Counted from the stretch's first letter, positions 47,117-58,320 are shown. The stretch is 64,000 nt of DNA from Malania oleifera (GCF_029873635.1 NC_080418.1:150839748-150903747); one strand, 5' to 3'. The notes: a model not told the origin generated them from the sequence alone. Made by a program: numbers and translations.

Positions 47117-49452
47117 TGTAATGAACCGGAAATTAAAGTAAATAGAAAATATAATAAATGAAGTGGATTAATGGATAATAAGGGGAAGAAAGGAAGGATT
47201 TTTAGAAAAAGCAGGACTCATCGACGAATGTCCTTCTAAGCTCGTCGACGAAGGAATCCTGAGAGAGTATATTTTGAAACTATGAATTTTGTCGACGAAG
47301 GTATCTTCTCGTCGACGAAGTCTCTATAGCGTCTCGTCAACGAATTGACGTGTCTCGTCGACGAAACCCTGCCTATAAATAGGTTGTTCTTCATTTTCAG
47401 CGTGAATTCTCTGAACTCTTTCTCCTCTCTCTCTCTCTCTCTAAAACGATCTCCCAGCCTTCTCTCTTCGATTTCGGGCCGAATTTGACCCGGTTTGACA
47501 ATCCGGAACCACTAGGAGGTTCGTAGGATCATTCTCTTCAAGGCTATAGGAGCTGATCGTTGGGTTATGAGGTTTGGGAAACATCCCAAAATTAGGGTAA
47601 GTGAGTTATTTTGGGATTTTCTTAAGGAATAATGTTATTTGGAGCCTAGGAAATAGTAAATAAGTGTTCTTCTTAAGATTAGAGTTAATTGGAATTTATT
47701 TTAATTAAGTTAGGATTTTTGGATTCAGGGTCCAAGTGAATGCTACGGGTATCGATTCGGGGATCTCGCCAACGTAGTTCGAAAGTCAGGTAAGGGGAAA
47801 ATTTACATATTAAATTAGGATTTTCATGAATTAAAATGGATTATATGTTATTTATGTATATATGTTTATATATGGGTTTAAAATGCGAACCATAAAATTT
47901 ATGTTTTCTGAGCCTATATAGTTATGTATATGTGAAAGTAAACGAATGAAGGTGAAAAGTATTTTCTAAGGAAGTAAATAAGGAATGAAATGTATTTTTA
48001 GCATATAAATGTTAAATGTGGGTTGACCTATTTTACAAGAATATGTATGAAATTACTGTCAAATTGTGTGACATGAGATTTTGTGCAAATATATGTTAAA
48101 TGTATGAGATGCAGGCTAAGCAAGTAAAACTTTATGAATAAAATATGATATGGACAATGTTGCTTGTTTATCTTAAATGCAATCATGTAAATGTAAGATA
48201 GCTGAAAGATAGCCATGTTAGCAGATTCTAACGCATTTCTATGTGGAAACTAACAAATGATGACTAAAGACCAACTGTAGTACGAAGGAATGAAATGAAA
48301 ATGTTATGCAATGAAATGATAATGAAATGACAATGTAATGAAATGACAAATGTGAATGATACAAATGAGAAAGAGTCACTTAAAGTGAAATGAAATGCAA
48401 TGTTTAAGATATGAACATGAATGAATGTGTATGAATGTATAATGATAGAAATGAATGATATATTATGATATTAAAAGTATTTATGTAAGTAGAACATGTT
48501 ACGATTGGGCAAGGCGAACTCTTCGCCTGAGAGCTTGCTGAGAAAGGCGAGTGCACTAGTAGCTTCAGATGTGGTAGTAATTACATAACGTACTAGGGCA
48601 GAGTGAACCTATTTGTATAGGCGGGTAGATTTCCCTATCCTTAGGGCCTTTGCCGGTAAACTATTGTTGAATTCGTGACTGCGAGATTAATCTAACATTT
48701 GAGGGCTTACTGAGTAAGGTAAGTGCCTTGGTATGCTTTAGTTGTGACCTTAGGGTTACCTATGTATCAGAGCAGAGGGGTGCTACTTGTATGGGCGGGT
48801 AATCACCCCTATTCTTGAGTAATCTCGTAAGTTAAACCTTTGCATGTGATTGTTTAGGTTCAAAAAATGATTTCAGAGTTATGTTAATGATTTGCAAATG
48901 TAATTAAAATGATATCTATTTACCTCATGTTGGCCACTTGTTGTTTTAATATGTATGTTTCTTCCTTTACTGAGATGTGTCTCACCCGAATATGAATGTT
49001 TCTTTTTCAGGACATCCTTGAGGTCGGGTTTAGGAGCTCGAGGGTATTTTAGCATTTTGAGGACTATAAAAAAAAAGGGTATATGTTGATACTATTTTGG
49101 AAATGGGAATGTTTATGTTTTACGTCGTTATGTTTTAAGTCGGTTATGAAAGGAATGATTGTGAAAATATTAGAATGTTTTGGAGATGTATGTATTTATG
49201 GAAATGCAGGTGATGATTGGTTTTTATGAATTTCTAGTTAGGATATAGCAAACCTTGGTATTATGGAATGTTGGTATTTTAGTATGGATGTTATATAGGG
49301 GTAGAAAACTCTGGTATATTACGTTTTTATGATATTATGTTATATGGAAATTATGTTTATGTTTTCTGCTACGTATGTTATGAATTATGAATCATCAGAA
49401 TTTTATCAGGTATAACTCGCCGGACCCGAGTTTAAGGGTTCGGGGCGTTACG
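47117..49452 (+). mobile_element. Solo LTR, gypsy family B
   Basis: 2336 bp, TGTAATGAACC...GGGGCGTTACG (last A changed to G), perfect target duplication CATCA (47112-47116, 49453-49457), inserted in the low-complexity tract. GTCGACGA cluster and TATA box at 47217-47383, CT leader, donor-like tagggtaagtgag (47595-47607), gtgtgacatgag word (48066-48077), tttactgagatgtgtctcaccc (48966-48987) and ctttttcagg (49002-49011). Confidence 0.93.
47217..47383 (+). promoter_or_regulatory. TCGTCGACGA cluster and TATA box of LTR B
   Basis: Six or seven sites between 47218 and 47367, at least three being the perfect palindrome TCGTCGACGA, with one tgacgtg. The TATA box ctataaatagg is at 47373-47383 and CT-rich leader begins ~45 bp later. 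Confidence 0.7.
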
Positions 49453-50119
49453 CATCATGCTTACATCCATACATATCCGTGCATCCATGCAGTATACAAG
49501 CAAGCATTCACTCATGTGCATCCAAACACTCAAATATACATGCATAAACACATATACATACACACTGCCACATACTCCATGCATGAACACTCCCCATGCA
49601 CTCATACATGCTTGCACATACATACTACCACATCCCACCACATCCCACATGCATGCATGGTGCACGCACACACCTATGACCTCACACACAAATATACATG
49701 CCTCCACACACACTCAACATGCATGCACACACACAAAACATGAACCCGCGCAGAACAAAATCAGAGAGAGAGAGAGAGAGAGAAGAAGAAGAAGAAGAAG
49801 AAGAAGGCTAAGTGAGAGAGAGAGCTCGGGGTAAAGCACCCCCCTCCCCCCCATAATTTTCACTGTATTTTGGGCTTTTATAGACCTGAGAAAGAAAAGA
49901 AGGAAAAATAATTAAAAAAAATAGGGGGAAAGATGATAGGGTGAATGTTGAAATATTTCCTAAAATAATCGATTTTATGGGTTTTCAAACTCTTCCATTT
50001 CTGTATTCTCTAAACATTTGTGAGGAACATTTAATGCTATGTGAGTTTGTCCTACATTAGAAAGAGTGAAAAAGGAAAAGTCATTAATAAATGATAAGGT
50101 GGAATATTTTTTAATGTTG
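49453..50119. repeat. Low-complexity tract, right part, and AG/AAG microsatellites
   Basis: CATA/CATG words continue to about 49740, then (AG)n (49764-49783) and (AAG)n (49784-49807). A minus-strand TATA-like tctataaaagccc (complement of about 49873-49885) suggests an LTR or gene edge, but nothing further is recognisable. Confidence 0.5.
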
Positions 50120-50670
50120 GTTAAGAGATAGTATTAGCGTGTACTCTAGTACACCCTAGGACGGTGCTTTGCACCATCTGCACACACACAAGCTAGCGCA
50201 CGCGTGGCGTAGGCTGTAGGGTGTTTAACTGATTGTTTAAATTTGAATCGTATAAATAATCTAACAGTCAGATTTTAATTTGTCAAGTGACAGTTAATAA
50301 AACATTTATTTAACTAATTGTTTAAATTTGAACATGTGTAACTGTTTATTCAAATAACCACCTTTGTAACTATTGGGAATAGACATAATTCTGTCTATTT
50401 AAAGACATAATTAACTCCAAGAATCTCACAGAAATATTCAATCATTCTCTCATTTTCTTTTTCTCATAAGACTTTAACAAATTATATTTTCTTCAATTCT
50501 GGGTTTTATTTTCTGCAAAAACAATATTCCAATAATTTATTCAGATTCTTCTAAGGGTGTTTGTGATTACTTTTTTGTTTGTGTATAACGTAAACTGATA
50601 TATTTTGGGTTTTATTGTATCCTGAAAACGTATTTGTTGACTCAATACACACCGATCTGGTGGGGACAGA
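50120..50670 (+). mobile_element. Possible copia LTR, interrupted on the right by C2
   Basis: A short U3-like part has the palindrome GTGTACTCTAGTACAC (50141-50156) and stem GGTGC-ttt-GCACC (50164-50176), TATA-like ctatttaaag (50396-50405), then a T-rich transcript part with tctgggttttattttctgc. It resembles plant copia LTRs, but no ends or primer site were found. It resumes at 53148. Confidence 0.35.
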
Positions 50671-50675
50671 TAACG

Positions 50676-53142
50676 TGTAACACCCCGACCCCGAGGGGCC
50701 TGGGATATTAACTTTTTACTATTGATTTACAGTGGAAGCAAATAAACTCGATTATTATTACACTAGAGCGCTAATTATCCATATTACAATCATTTATTTC
50801 AAAAGAAGAAAAATTACACAAGCATAAATATCTGACATCATACTAATATTTCTAAAAAAATCTTTATTTTTCTATCCTCACCCGCATGCTTGCTAAGCCT
50901 GATTTCCAACATGCTCTTCAGAGTTATCTGAAATAAAAATATGATTGGAGTGAGACGACGCTCAGTAAGTAAATAAGATTATTATTAGTGTGGCCAAAAT
51001 GAACTTTTTAAAAAATTTCGTAAAATAATATTTAATACTATAACTTCAAAATTTTCTTTTGGAATAAATATAAATTTAAAAATTTCTGCATAAAACTTTT
51101 GTCATCAATTACAACAGTAAAATTTTATAATTATACACTATAACTGTTAAATTAAACTTTTAACTTTAAAACTGTATAAACATTTAATGATAAACATACA
51201 TATACTTTTTATTATACGTTTTCCTTATATCGTCATTTAAGCACAAAAATAATCATTTTCATGTAAACTTACACTTTTCTTTCAAATCATCAGTAACTTT
51301 GTACACGTAATTAAATATGTATAAATATATATTATAAAAACCACCCTTAGGCCTATTTATCGTAAGTCATGTTTACCTCTATGACTGGGTTGTGCGGTCC
51401 GAAGATTGGACTTAGCTGGTTGGCCAACCAAACTAAATCAACGTACGTAAACTTTAAGTGAGATTTTCCTTATTAAGTCTTAGTCCGGAACCAGGTGTGC
51501 ACTCAGGAGAAATCCACTAACATAAATAACCACTTTGATCCGTATAAACTTTAAACTGCGGTACTGAGCATCTGTAACTTTGAACTTTCGTTGTCATAAG
51601 AGGTTTTAAAATTATTTTATTATAATTTATGCAATTTAAAATAATATTGTAAAAATCTCATCTTTACTCATATTTTCATAAAAAAAAAAAATACAACCTA
51701 AAAATAAACTCATGCCACATAATTTTTGTGTTAAAAATATATATAATTTTATTTTTGAATAGAAAGAAATGCTAAAAATTTATCCGAGGGGATTAGAACA
51801 TTTCTTAACCCAAAAAAAGATGCAAGTATATTAAAGATAGAACTGGTATAATTAAATATGCGTAAAAATAAACTTATGGAAATTTTGTGGAACTAATTAA
51901 CATAATTGAAATTTACTTATAAAATAAACTCGGGTATAAATTTTAAATAAAAAAAAAACTAACATAATCAAAATTTACTTACCTTCTTCCTTACGAATAC
52001 TGTAATTATCTCTAAGAAATGAGATTGGAAAGAATGGGTGATTGAGAGCTTATTCAAAAATTCTCTCTCCACCACAAATTCTTTCACTTACTAATCCTTC
52101 TCTTCCTTGGAAAATTATTGTGAAAAATGAAGGTTGAGAACTCCCTATTTATAGGAAAATTTTGGGGAAGAAATGAAATTTATAAAAGTGTGGGGAGATG
52201 GGTGAAATTATAATTTTTTAAAAATTAAAGAATAGGCAATGGATGGACAAGGTATGGGTTGAGTATGAGATGGGGATGGAGGTCATGTGGGAGTGCTTGC
52301 CACCATTCCCATTAAATAAATTTTTAATTAATCACTTACCTAATTAATTAGTTAATTAATTATTTTATTATTTTTCTTAATCATTATTATTATTATTATT
52401 TTCATTGTTTTTACTTTTAAACTATTTTTAGTATTTATTTATTATTTATTTTTGAATAAAAATTAAATTTGAATTTTGAAAACTCATGTGGGCCCTACAT
52501 GGTCTTGTGGGCCCCACACAATTTCGAGACCCGAATGGATCCTACGTAACTCGAATAACTCTTATACGATTTTATGCATCCTACATAACTTTGAGACTCG
52601 TGTAAACCTCCATACAATTTCGGGACTCATGTGGGTCCCACACAGTCTTGTGGGTCCTGCATAGGATACCTATATTATTATTATTTTATCATATATTTTT
52701 ACAAATTATATCAGTTAAAACATTATTTTATGTACTTATTTACGTATATAAACAGTGTCTTGTGGCTCTGGGACTCATGTGGACCCAACATAGTCTTGTG
52801 GGCCCCACATATGATACATATATTATTATCATCTTATTATATATTTTTACAAATTATGTCTGTCAAAACACTATTTTATGTATATATACTTATTTACGTG
52901 TACAACAGTGTCTATCCTATTTATCCTATAAAATTTCATTTTGACCAAGCCGACCTCCAGGGAGCGACTGAGCCGCAATAGTTTTTGAGCACTCGCTTAG
53001 ATAAGGTCTTTCTTAGGCATCAAACAGGGAATCAAGGATCTTACAGAAAAAAATACTTTTGTATTGATATTAACTTAATGACCATTTTTATTATTTTATT
53101 ATTATTGTGCTTTAATCGTATATATATTTTTGGGTCATCACA
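50676..53142 (-). mobile_element. Solo LTR family C, copy C2
   Basis: 2467 bp, perfect target duplication TAACG (50671-50675, 53143-53147). On the minus strand it runs TGTGATGACCC...GGGGTGTTACA, matching C1 (33743-36205) over its length with only a 4-bp length difference. It has the GTGGGNCCCAC array (52485-52815), TATA-like box (complement of about 52146-52158), module (51383-51410) and ctcagtaag (50962-50970). Confidence 0.95.
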
Positions 53143-53147
53143 TAACG

Positions 53148-53519
53148 TTTTAAAGAAAACAATATTGTAATGTGTTTTGAAACATTTTCTATTTTGCAAT
53201 ATTTTCTCTATTTTTTTCTTTACAATGAAGGGCGAGACTAAAACAACGTGATTTTGATCTCCTTATATATATATATATATATAAGTAATAAAAAAATTGA
53301 CCACTCACAATGCAAGTCTTTTTAATTTATTTTTTTTAATTTTAATTAAAAAACAAGGTATGTGTGTCTGTACGTGCGTGCATGTGCAGACACACATCAA
53401 CATATATTTTTTATTTTTACTTTTTTAAAATTTATAGTTTTAAATATTTATTTTTTGAAAAATTTGTATTCTATTAAAATAAATAAAATGGTAAGTGGGA
53501 CCTATCAAAATAGTCGAAA
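53148..53519. other. AT-rich non-coding DNA
   Basis: Probably the continuation of the sequence that C2 interrupted. (TA)n at 53263-53281 and a tgtgtgtctgtacgtgcgtgcatg run near 53360. No gene seen. Confidence 0.4.
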
Positions 53520-54050
53520 ATTTTAGAAGTGTCCAAAATTGCCAAAAAATTACAAAAAAACTATGATTTTGCCTCGATTTTTATGCAAGAGACTAAAATC
53601 ATAGTTAAATATCTTTTTTTTTTTTTCCTATTTTGGACTGTTCCTAATTACCTAGTGTAGTTAGAATTGACAAAAAAAAAAAAAAAATTAAAAAAAAAAA
53701 TAATAAGGTTTTTGGCTCAATTTTCATTCGCAATGGTAAAATCATTGTCAGACATTTTCTTACTATTGTGGATCACTCCGTATAGTTAGAATTGATAAAA
53801 AAGAAACCCTTTTATAATAATGTTTTGCCTCAATTTTTGTGTTTGAAATTAAAATCATTGTTAGAACTTCTTTTTTTTTACCATTTTAGACTACTCAGAT
53901 CACCTATTACTGTCATAATTGGCAGGAACAAAGTAGAAAAGTTTAGAATGATAAAGATTTTACCTTGATTTTCATGCACAAGGTCAAAACAACTATTAAA
54001 TATTTTTTTATAATTTTATACTAGGGATCACCCGGTTCACTTTAAGAAAG
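53520..54050. repeat. Four degenerate ~115-140-bp tandem units
   Basis: The phrase g(a/t)ttttgcct(c/t)(g/a)attttt recurs near 53567, 53709, 53822 and 53958, each followed by aaaatcattgtta-type and actRttccYaattacctaNtRYNgttagaattg-type segments. Poly-T and poly-A interruptions vary the spacing. Confidence 0.7.
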
Positions 54051-54672
54051 ATCCCTATATTTTTACTAAATTTCAAGAAAGTTGAATGTCTTCTATTTAT
54101 TTATTTATTTTTAGGGATATTGGGGAATTGTCTAAAAACTAAACCCATGTCCTTTTGACCTTTTTTCTACATTTACATATGAATAGTTGAATTAATACCT
54201 AACTTGTTGACAGCTTTTGGCACTTCTTCGATCTTTATATATGGTTTCAAAGTTAGAATTTTATATTTGGCTTCCCAAAAATCAAAATCTCACCTGCTCA
54301 GATTTTTATTTTACTTTTATCTTCTTCTTTTTTTTTTTGGTGGAATGGGAATGCATACAATTGTTTTTTTTTTTCATCAAAACGTAATTTTTATCACAAT
54401 ATCACAGTGATGAGAATTGATAAGTTTCAGTTTGGATCATCAAAACATAATTTTAATCCCAATATGATAATTGATAAGTTTCAGTTTGGATAATTGGATT
54501 ATTAAGATGTCGACAAGTATAAAACCAGTAAGATGCTGACTCATGTTCTTCACGTAGTTGCTGTGACCCTGCAACTCTACCCACAATTCCTCGCTGTTTC
54601 TACCTGTCCACCAATTCACCACCTTCGATTCCTGAATCCAGTCCGATCGACGAAGAGGAGTTTTCTGTTGAT
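54051..54672. other. Upstream region of the host exon
   Basis: A diverged 50-bp duplication (aattgataagtttcagtttggat at 54416 and 54468), T-rich runs, then CT-rich, less AT-biased sequence from about 54545 that looks like a 5' UTR. No clear TATA box. Confidence 0.4.
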
Positions 54673-54830
54673 ATGAGGAGTTTTGGCTGCAGATTACTTC
54701 TTCATTCCAAATCGTTTGTTAGGGCCTACTCATCGACGTCTTCTGCTGATTTTGCCTCCTCTGCCAAATCCTTGAATCTCTTCTCCGCCATCAACCAGGC
54801 GCTTCACATCGCCTTGGAAACCGATCCCCG
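54673..54830 (+). CDS. Likely exon 1 of branched-chain 2-oxoacid dehydrogenase E1-beta
   Basis: Encodes about 52 residues plus two bases: an N-terminus rich in Arg/Ser/Leu (MRSFGCRLLLHSKSFVRAYS), typical of a mitochondrial presequence, then NLFSAINQALHIALETDPR, which matches the start of the transketolase-like domain of plant E1-beta. That subunit, with E1-alpha, decarboxylates the 2-oxoacids from Leu, Ile and Val in the mitochondrial matrix. The exon probably ends at 54830 (CCCCG|GTACTT), leaving a split Arg codon; the donor is weak beyond GT. The expected next residues (YVFGEDV) are not in the following ~9 kb, which is copia DNA. Either intron 1 is very long or the gene is a broken fragment. 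Gene identity is by memory of the family, not a search. Confidence 0.75.
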
Positions 54831-54975
54831 GTACTTTTTTCCGATTACCCAGATTTCGTTTTGCTTCAATCTTTGTTATTTTGATTTCGAAATTTTTCGG
54901 ACTCTACAGGGTTTTTTATACGATATAAAATAGTAATTTTGAATATATATGTGGTGGTTATCTTTTGCCCCTCTT

Positions 54976-55405
54976 CACGAAAATTCCTAGCTCCCTCATC
55001 AATTTTTTTAGCAACAAGGTCGAGCATTGGTACTATTTTTTTTAATGCATGGAATTCAAAAGCACCTTCTGCATGATGAACTGAAATCGATCATCAGTCT
55101 TGATGCATACATGCCTGAACTGATCAGCACCCTTGAAAAATATAACGAAAAGTTTATTTTTTCTTATGGGAAAGAAAACTGCTCACCTTTCACGAAAATT
55201 CCTAGCTCCCTCATCAATTTTTTTTGCAACAAGGTCGAGCATTGGTACTATTTTTTTTTAAGCATGGAATTTAAGAGCACCTTCTGCATGATGAACTGAA
55301 ATCGATCATCAGTCTTGATTCATACATGCCTGAACTGATCAGCATCCTTGAAAAAATATAACGAAAAGTTTATTTTTTCTTATGGGAAAGAAAACTGCTC
55401 ACCGT
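54976..55405. repeat. 215-bp tandem duplication
   Basis: Copies at 54976-55190 and 55191-55405 (cacgaaaattcctagctccctc ... gggaaagaaaactgctcacc), near-identical, just downstream of the host exon and upstream of the copia 3' end. Its origin is unclear: intron sequence or part of the copia LTR. Confidence 0.92.
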
Positions 55406-55739
55406 TCATTAAGAAATGGAAATTTATATACAATTTCTACATGTTTACATCTACAATCAAAATCCCTAGAAAAATTGCTCTGTTAATAGACAGTTTCCAA
55501 ATATTGAGAATAGAAAATTTTCAGATTCTATTTACAGGAGATTGTGAAGAATCATAGGCGATTTTCTTGTTGCAATAATTTGAGGATCCAATTCAATTTG
55601 AGATTTGCTATTCCTGGAATTGAGGATGCCCACAAATTTCGTAATAACCTCCCTCTAGCTGGTGTATTTTTGGACTCCACCGAGCTTGCCATCAATGTTT
55701 TGGATATCTACCTTGTGCCTCCCCCCTCAAGTCAATAAA
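55406..55739. other. Unassigned stretch next to copia 3' end
   Basis: On the minus strand it starts just after a purine run (ttgaggggggagg, complement of 55724-55736), where a copia 3' LTR would be expected, and has a TATA-like tatataaattt (complement of about 55422-55432). No TG start was recognised, so the LTR call is withheld. Confidence 0.3.
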
Positions 55740-57000
55740 GAGTGAGTTCCAATACGAGCTAGCAATGAGTTGAACGTTTCGATATTAAGCTCCTTTGTCA
55801 ACAAATCTGCAAGCTTCGTTCATGGAATACCGGATTTGTTGCAATGTGTATGATTGATCTATTATCACTGAAAAATGGAATGGGTTCTTTAATAGAGAAA
55901 GACAAGTCTTTTAAGACTTTGCGTGGCCATACCAGTTCTGTAGTTGTCAATGCCATTGCTCGATATTCGGCTTTGTCTTATGATCGAGATACCGTTTGTT
56001 GCTTCTTTGATTTCCAACTAATAAGAGTGTCTCCTAAAAAGATAAGCATTCTTGAAACTGATTTCAAGCTAAGCAAGTTCATACTGGAACCTGTTCAGGG
56101 TATTTCTTGGTATATCGAGCCAATTTCTTTGCCATAGCAAGATGAGGAGCTCTCGGTGCCTGTATAAATTGACTTAAAATTTGTACAACATATGAGATGT
56201 CTGGTCTGGTCATTGTCAAATAGATGAGTCTCCCCGCAAGTCTTCGATATGTAATCACATCTTCAAGTAGATCTCCTATATCACTCAATAGATTATGTTG
56301 CTGTGGAATAGGTGTTTGTGCTACCTTTGCATCTTCTAGACATGCTTTCTTTATAATATTTCCTACATATTTTTGTTGATTTACATAAATTCCATCTTGA
56401 CTTTTTCTAACCTCTAAGCCCAAGAAATAATGCAAGGGTCCCAGGTCTTTTATTTTGAAACAAGTGTGGAAATATTTCTTAAATTGAGCACATTTATCTC
56501 CATTGTTCCCAACAAGTATAAGATCATCCACATAGATTAATACTACCAAAAAACTGTCCCCATCTAAAAGTGTGAATAGTGAGTGATCCCATGGACTTTG
56601 CTTAAACCCATAGTTGAGAAGAGAAGTTGAGAGTTTCCCAAACCACTGTCGTGGTGCTTGTTTGAGTCCATACAATGACTTATGCAACTTACAAACCAGT
56701 GAATCATTAGGGACAGGAGCTTTTATAAATACTTCCTCATCAAGTTCTCCATGTAAAAATGCATTGTCAACATCCATTTGGTGTAGTTGCCATCCTTTAA
56801 TTGTTGAGATAGCCAACAAGCACCGAACTGTGGTGAATTTAGCCACGGGAGCGAAGGTTTCATTATAGTCAACCCCCTTTACTTGGCTATATCCTTTTGC
56901 AACTAGTTGTGCTTTGTATCCCTTGATCATTCCGTCTGCACTTTGTTTAATTTTGAACACCCATTTGCTTCCAATTGCTTTTTTGCCCTCTTGGTAAGGG
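55740..57000 (-). pseudogene. Copia reverse transcriptase and RNase H (minus strand)
   Basis: The largest open frame is 56079-56960 (293 codons). RT motifs in order: LVAKGYSQVKGVDYNETFAPVAK, GWQLHQMDVDNAFLHGELDEEV, SLYGLKQAPRQWF, VVLIYVDDLILVG (catalytic YVDD intact), DLGPLHYFLGLEV, TYRRLAGRLIYLTMTRPDISY. After frame breaks, RNase H follows (55790-56075): AEYRAMALTTTELVW, FFSDNRSIIHIATNPVFHER with the catalytic Asp, then a stop. The enzyme would copy the RNA and degrade it. The polypurine-like run is at 55724-55736. It is the best preserved RT in the window but lacks an intact upstream frame. Confidence 0.93.
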
Positions 57001-58320
57001 AACTAGACTCCAGGTATTATTTGAATTGAGAGCTTTCAACTCTTGTATCATTGCCTCTTCCCACACTTATTTTCCTACATCATCTTCATAGGTATCCTGT
57101 TCAATATCAATTTCGTCCCGTTCTGCATTGTTAGTAGAAGATACCACAAGATTTTTAGAAAGAAATGAATTTTGATAAACCTTACCATGCAATTGGTTGA
57201 TTTGAGTGGTATTCTTGGTAGGGGGTTTATGGTCTTCTTACATGTCATTACATAATCTTCAAATTTTTGTGGCATCCTCCTTTCCCTTTGTGGTCTTGAG
57301 TTCTCAACTATCATTTCTCTTTCAACTGCCTTATTTTCTATTTCAAGATTAGATTCTTCCATACATTTTTCTTTCGTTTCTTCGTTTTCCTTTAACCCGA
57401 TTGAGTCTCTTACATCTCCAAATTAGTTTTGAGTATGTGTTGGCTCTTCAAGTTCAATCACGGTCGGCAATGGTTGCACCAGCAAAGGCTGTACATTTTT
57501 AAAAGGAAAAGAAACCTCATATAATATGACATCTTAGGATTCAAAAAACTTTCTAGTATTGAGTTCCATTACCCCGTAGCCCTTCTTTCCTGCGATATAT
57601 CCTAGAAATACACATTTTCTAGATCTCACAGCAAACTTATCATATGGCTTATGTTTAACATAAACATAAAACAAACATCCAAATACCCTGAGATGATCAT
57701 ATGAGGCTTTTTCTTTAAACAAAATCTCGTGTGGGGATTTCCCATTAAGTATTGGTGTGGGAAGAAGATTTATCAAATGTGCCGTTGTCATAACACATTC
57801 TCCCCCAATATCTAAAGGGTATATCAGCTTGAAATCAGAGTGCTCTTGCAACCTCCAATAGGTAGCTGTGCTTTCTTTCCACCACTTCATTTTGTTGGGG
57901 CGTGTGCGGACAGCTGGTTTGGTGTATGATTCCTTTGTTTAAAATGAGGTTCTTGAAATTCCCATACACAATATCTTGGGCATTATCTAACTGAACTGAT
58001 TACACCTGTGCCCCAAATTGAGTTTCCACCATTTTCAAAAATTGTTCAAATAGAAATGAGGCTTCACTTGTTTTTCATTAAGTGAACCCAAGTACCTCTC
58101 GAACAATCATCAACGATAGTGAAAAAATAGTGAGCTCCAAAATGTGTGCTAGTTTCATAAGGTCCCCTAGTATCAACACGGATTAATTCAAATAAGTTTC
58201 TTGATTTATTTCTACTAATTGGAATGAAAATTGAGTTTGCATAGACCTATGACATGCATCACATGGGAAAATGTTTTTATTTTCAACTGAAACATCGAAT
58301 AAACTTTTTAATCTAGAAAT
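57001..58320 (-). pseudogene. Copia integrase (minus strand, broken)
   Basis: Spread over several frames: RVDTRGPYETSTHFGAHYFFTIVDD (about 58090-58190, the core region with Asp residues), HTPQQNEVVERKH (about 57870-57910, containing the catalytic Glu; usually NGV), LINLLPTPILNGKSPHEILF and LRVFGCLFYVYVKHKPYDKF (57534-57830), then a linker rich in Glu/Arg (57075-57362) with RPQRERRMPQKF. At least four frameshifts or stops. Confidence 0.85.

Noticed and set aside
46433..47121. Several overlapping open frames rich in His, Met, Tyr and Thr
   Set aside because: They come from CATA/CATG low-complexity DNA in all plus frames; composition is not that of a protein.
55027..55557. Possible further exons after the E1-beta exon
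   Set aside because: The open frames follow a 215-bp tandem duplication and do not match any part of E1-beta that I know; no acceptable splice frame was found.
54976..55735. 3' LTR of the minus-strand copia
   Set aside because: Position after a purine run is right, but no TG start or matching 5' LTR is visible, so I left it unassigned.
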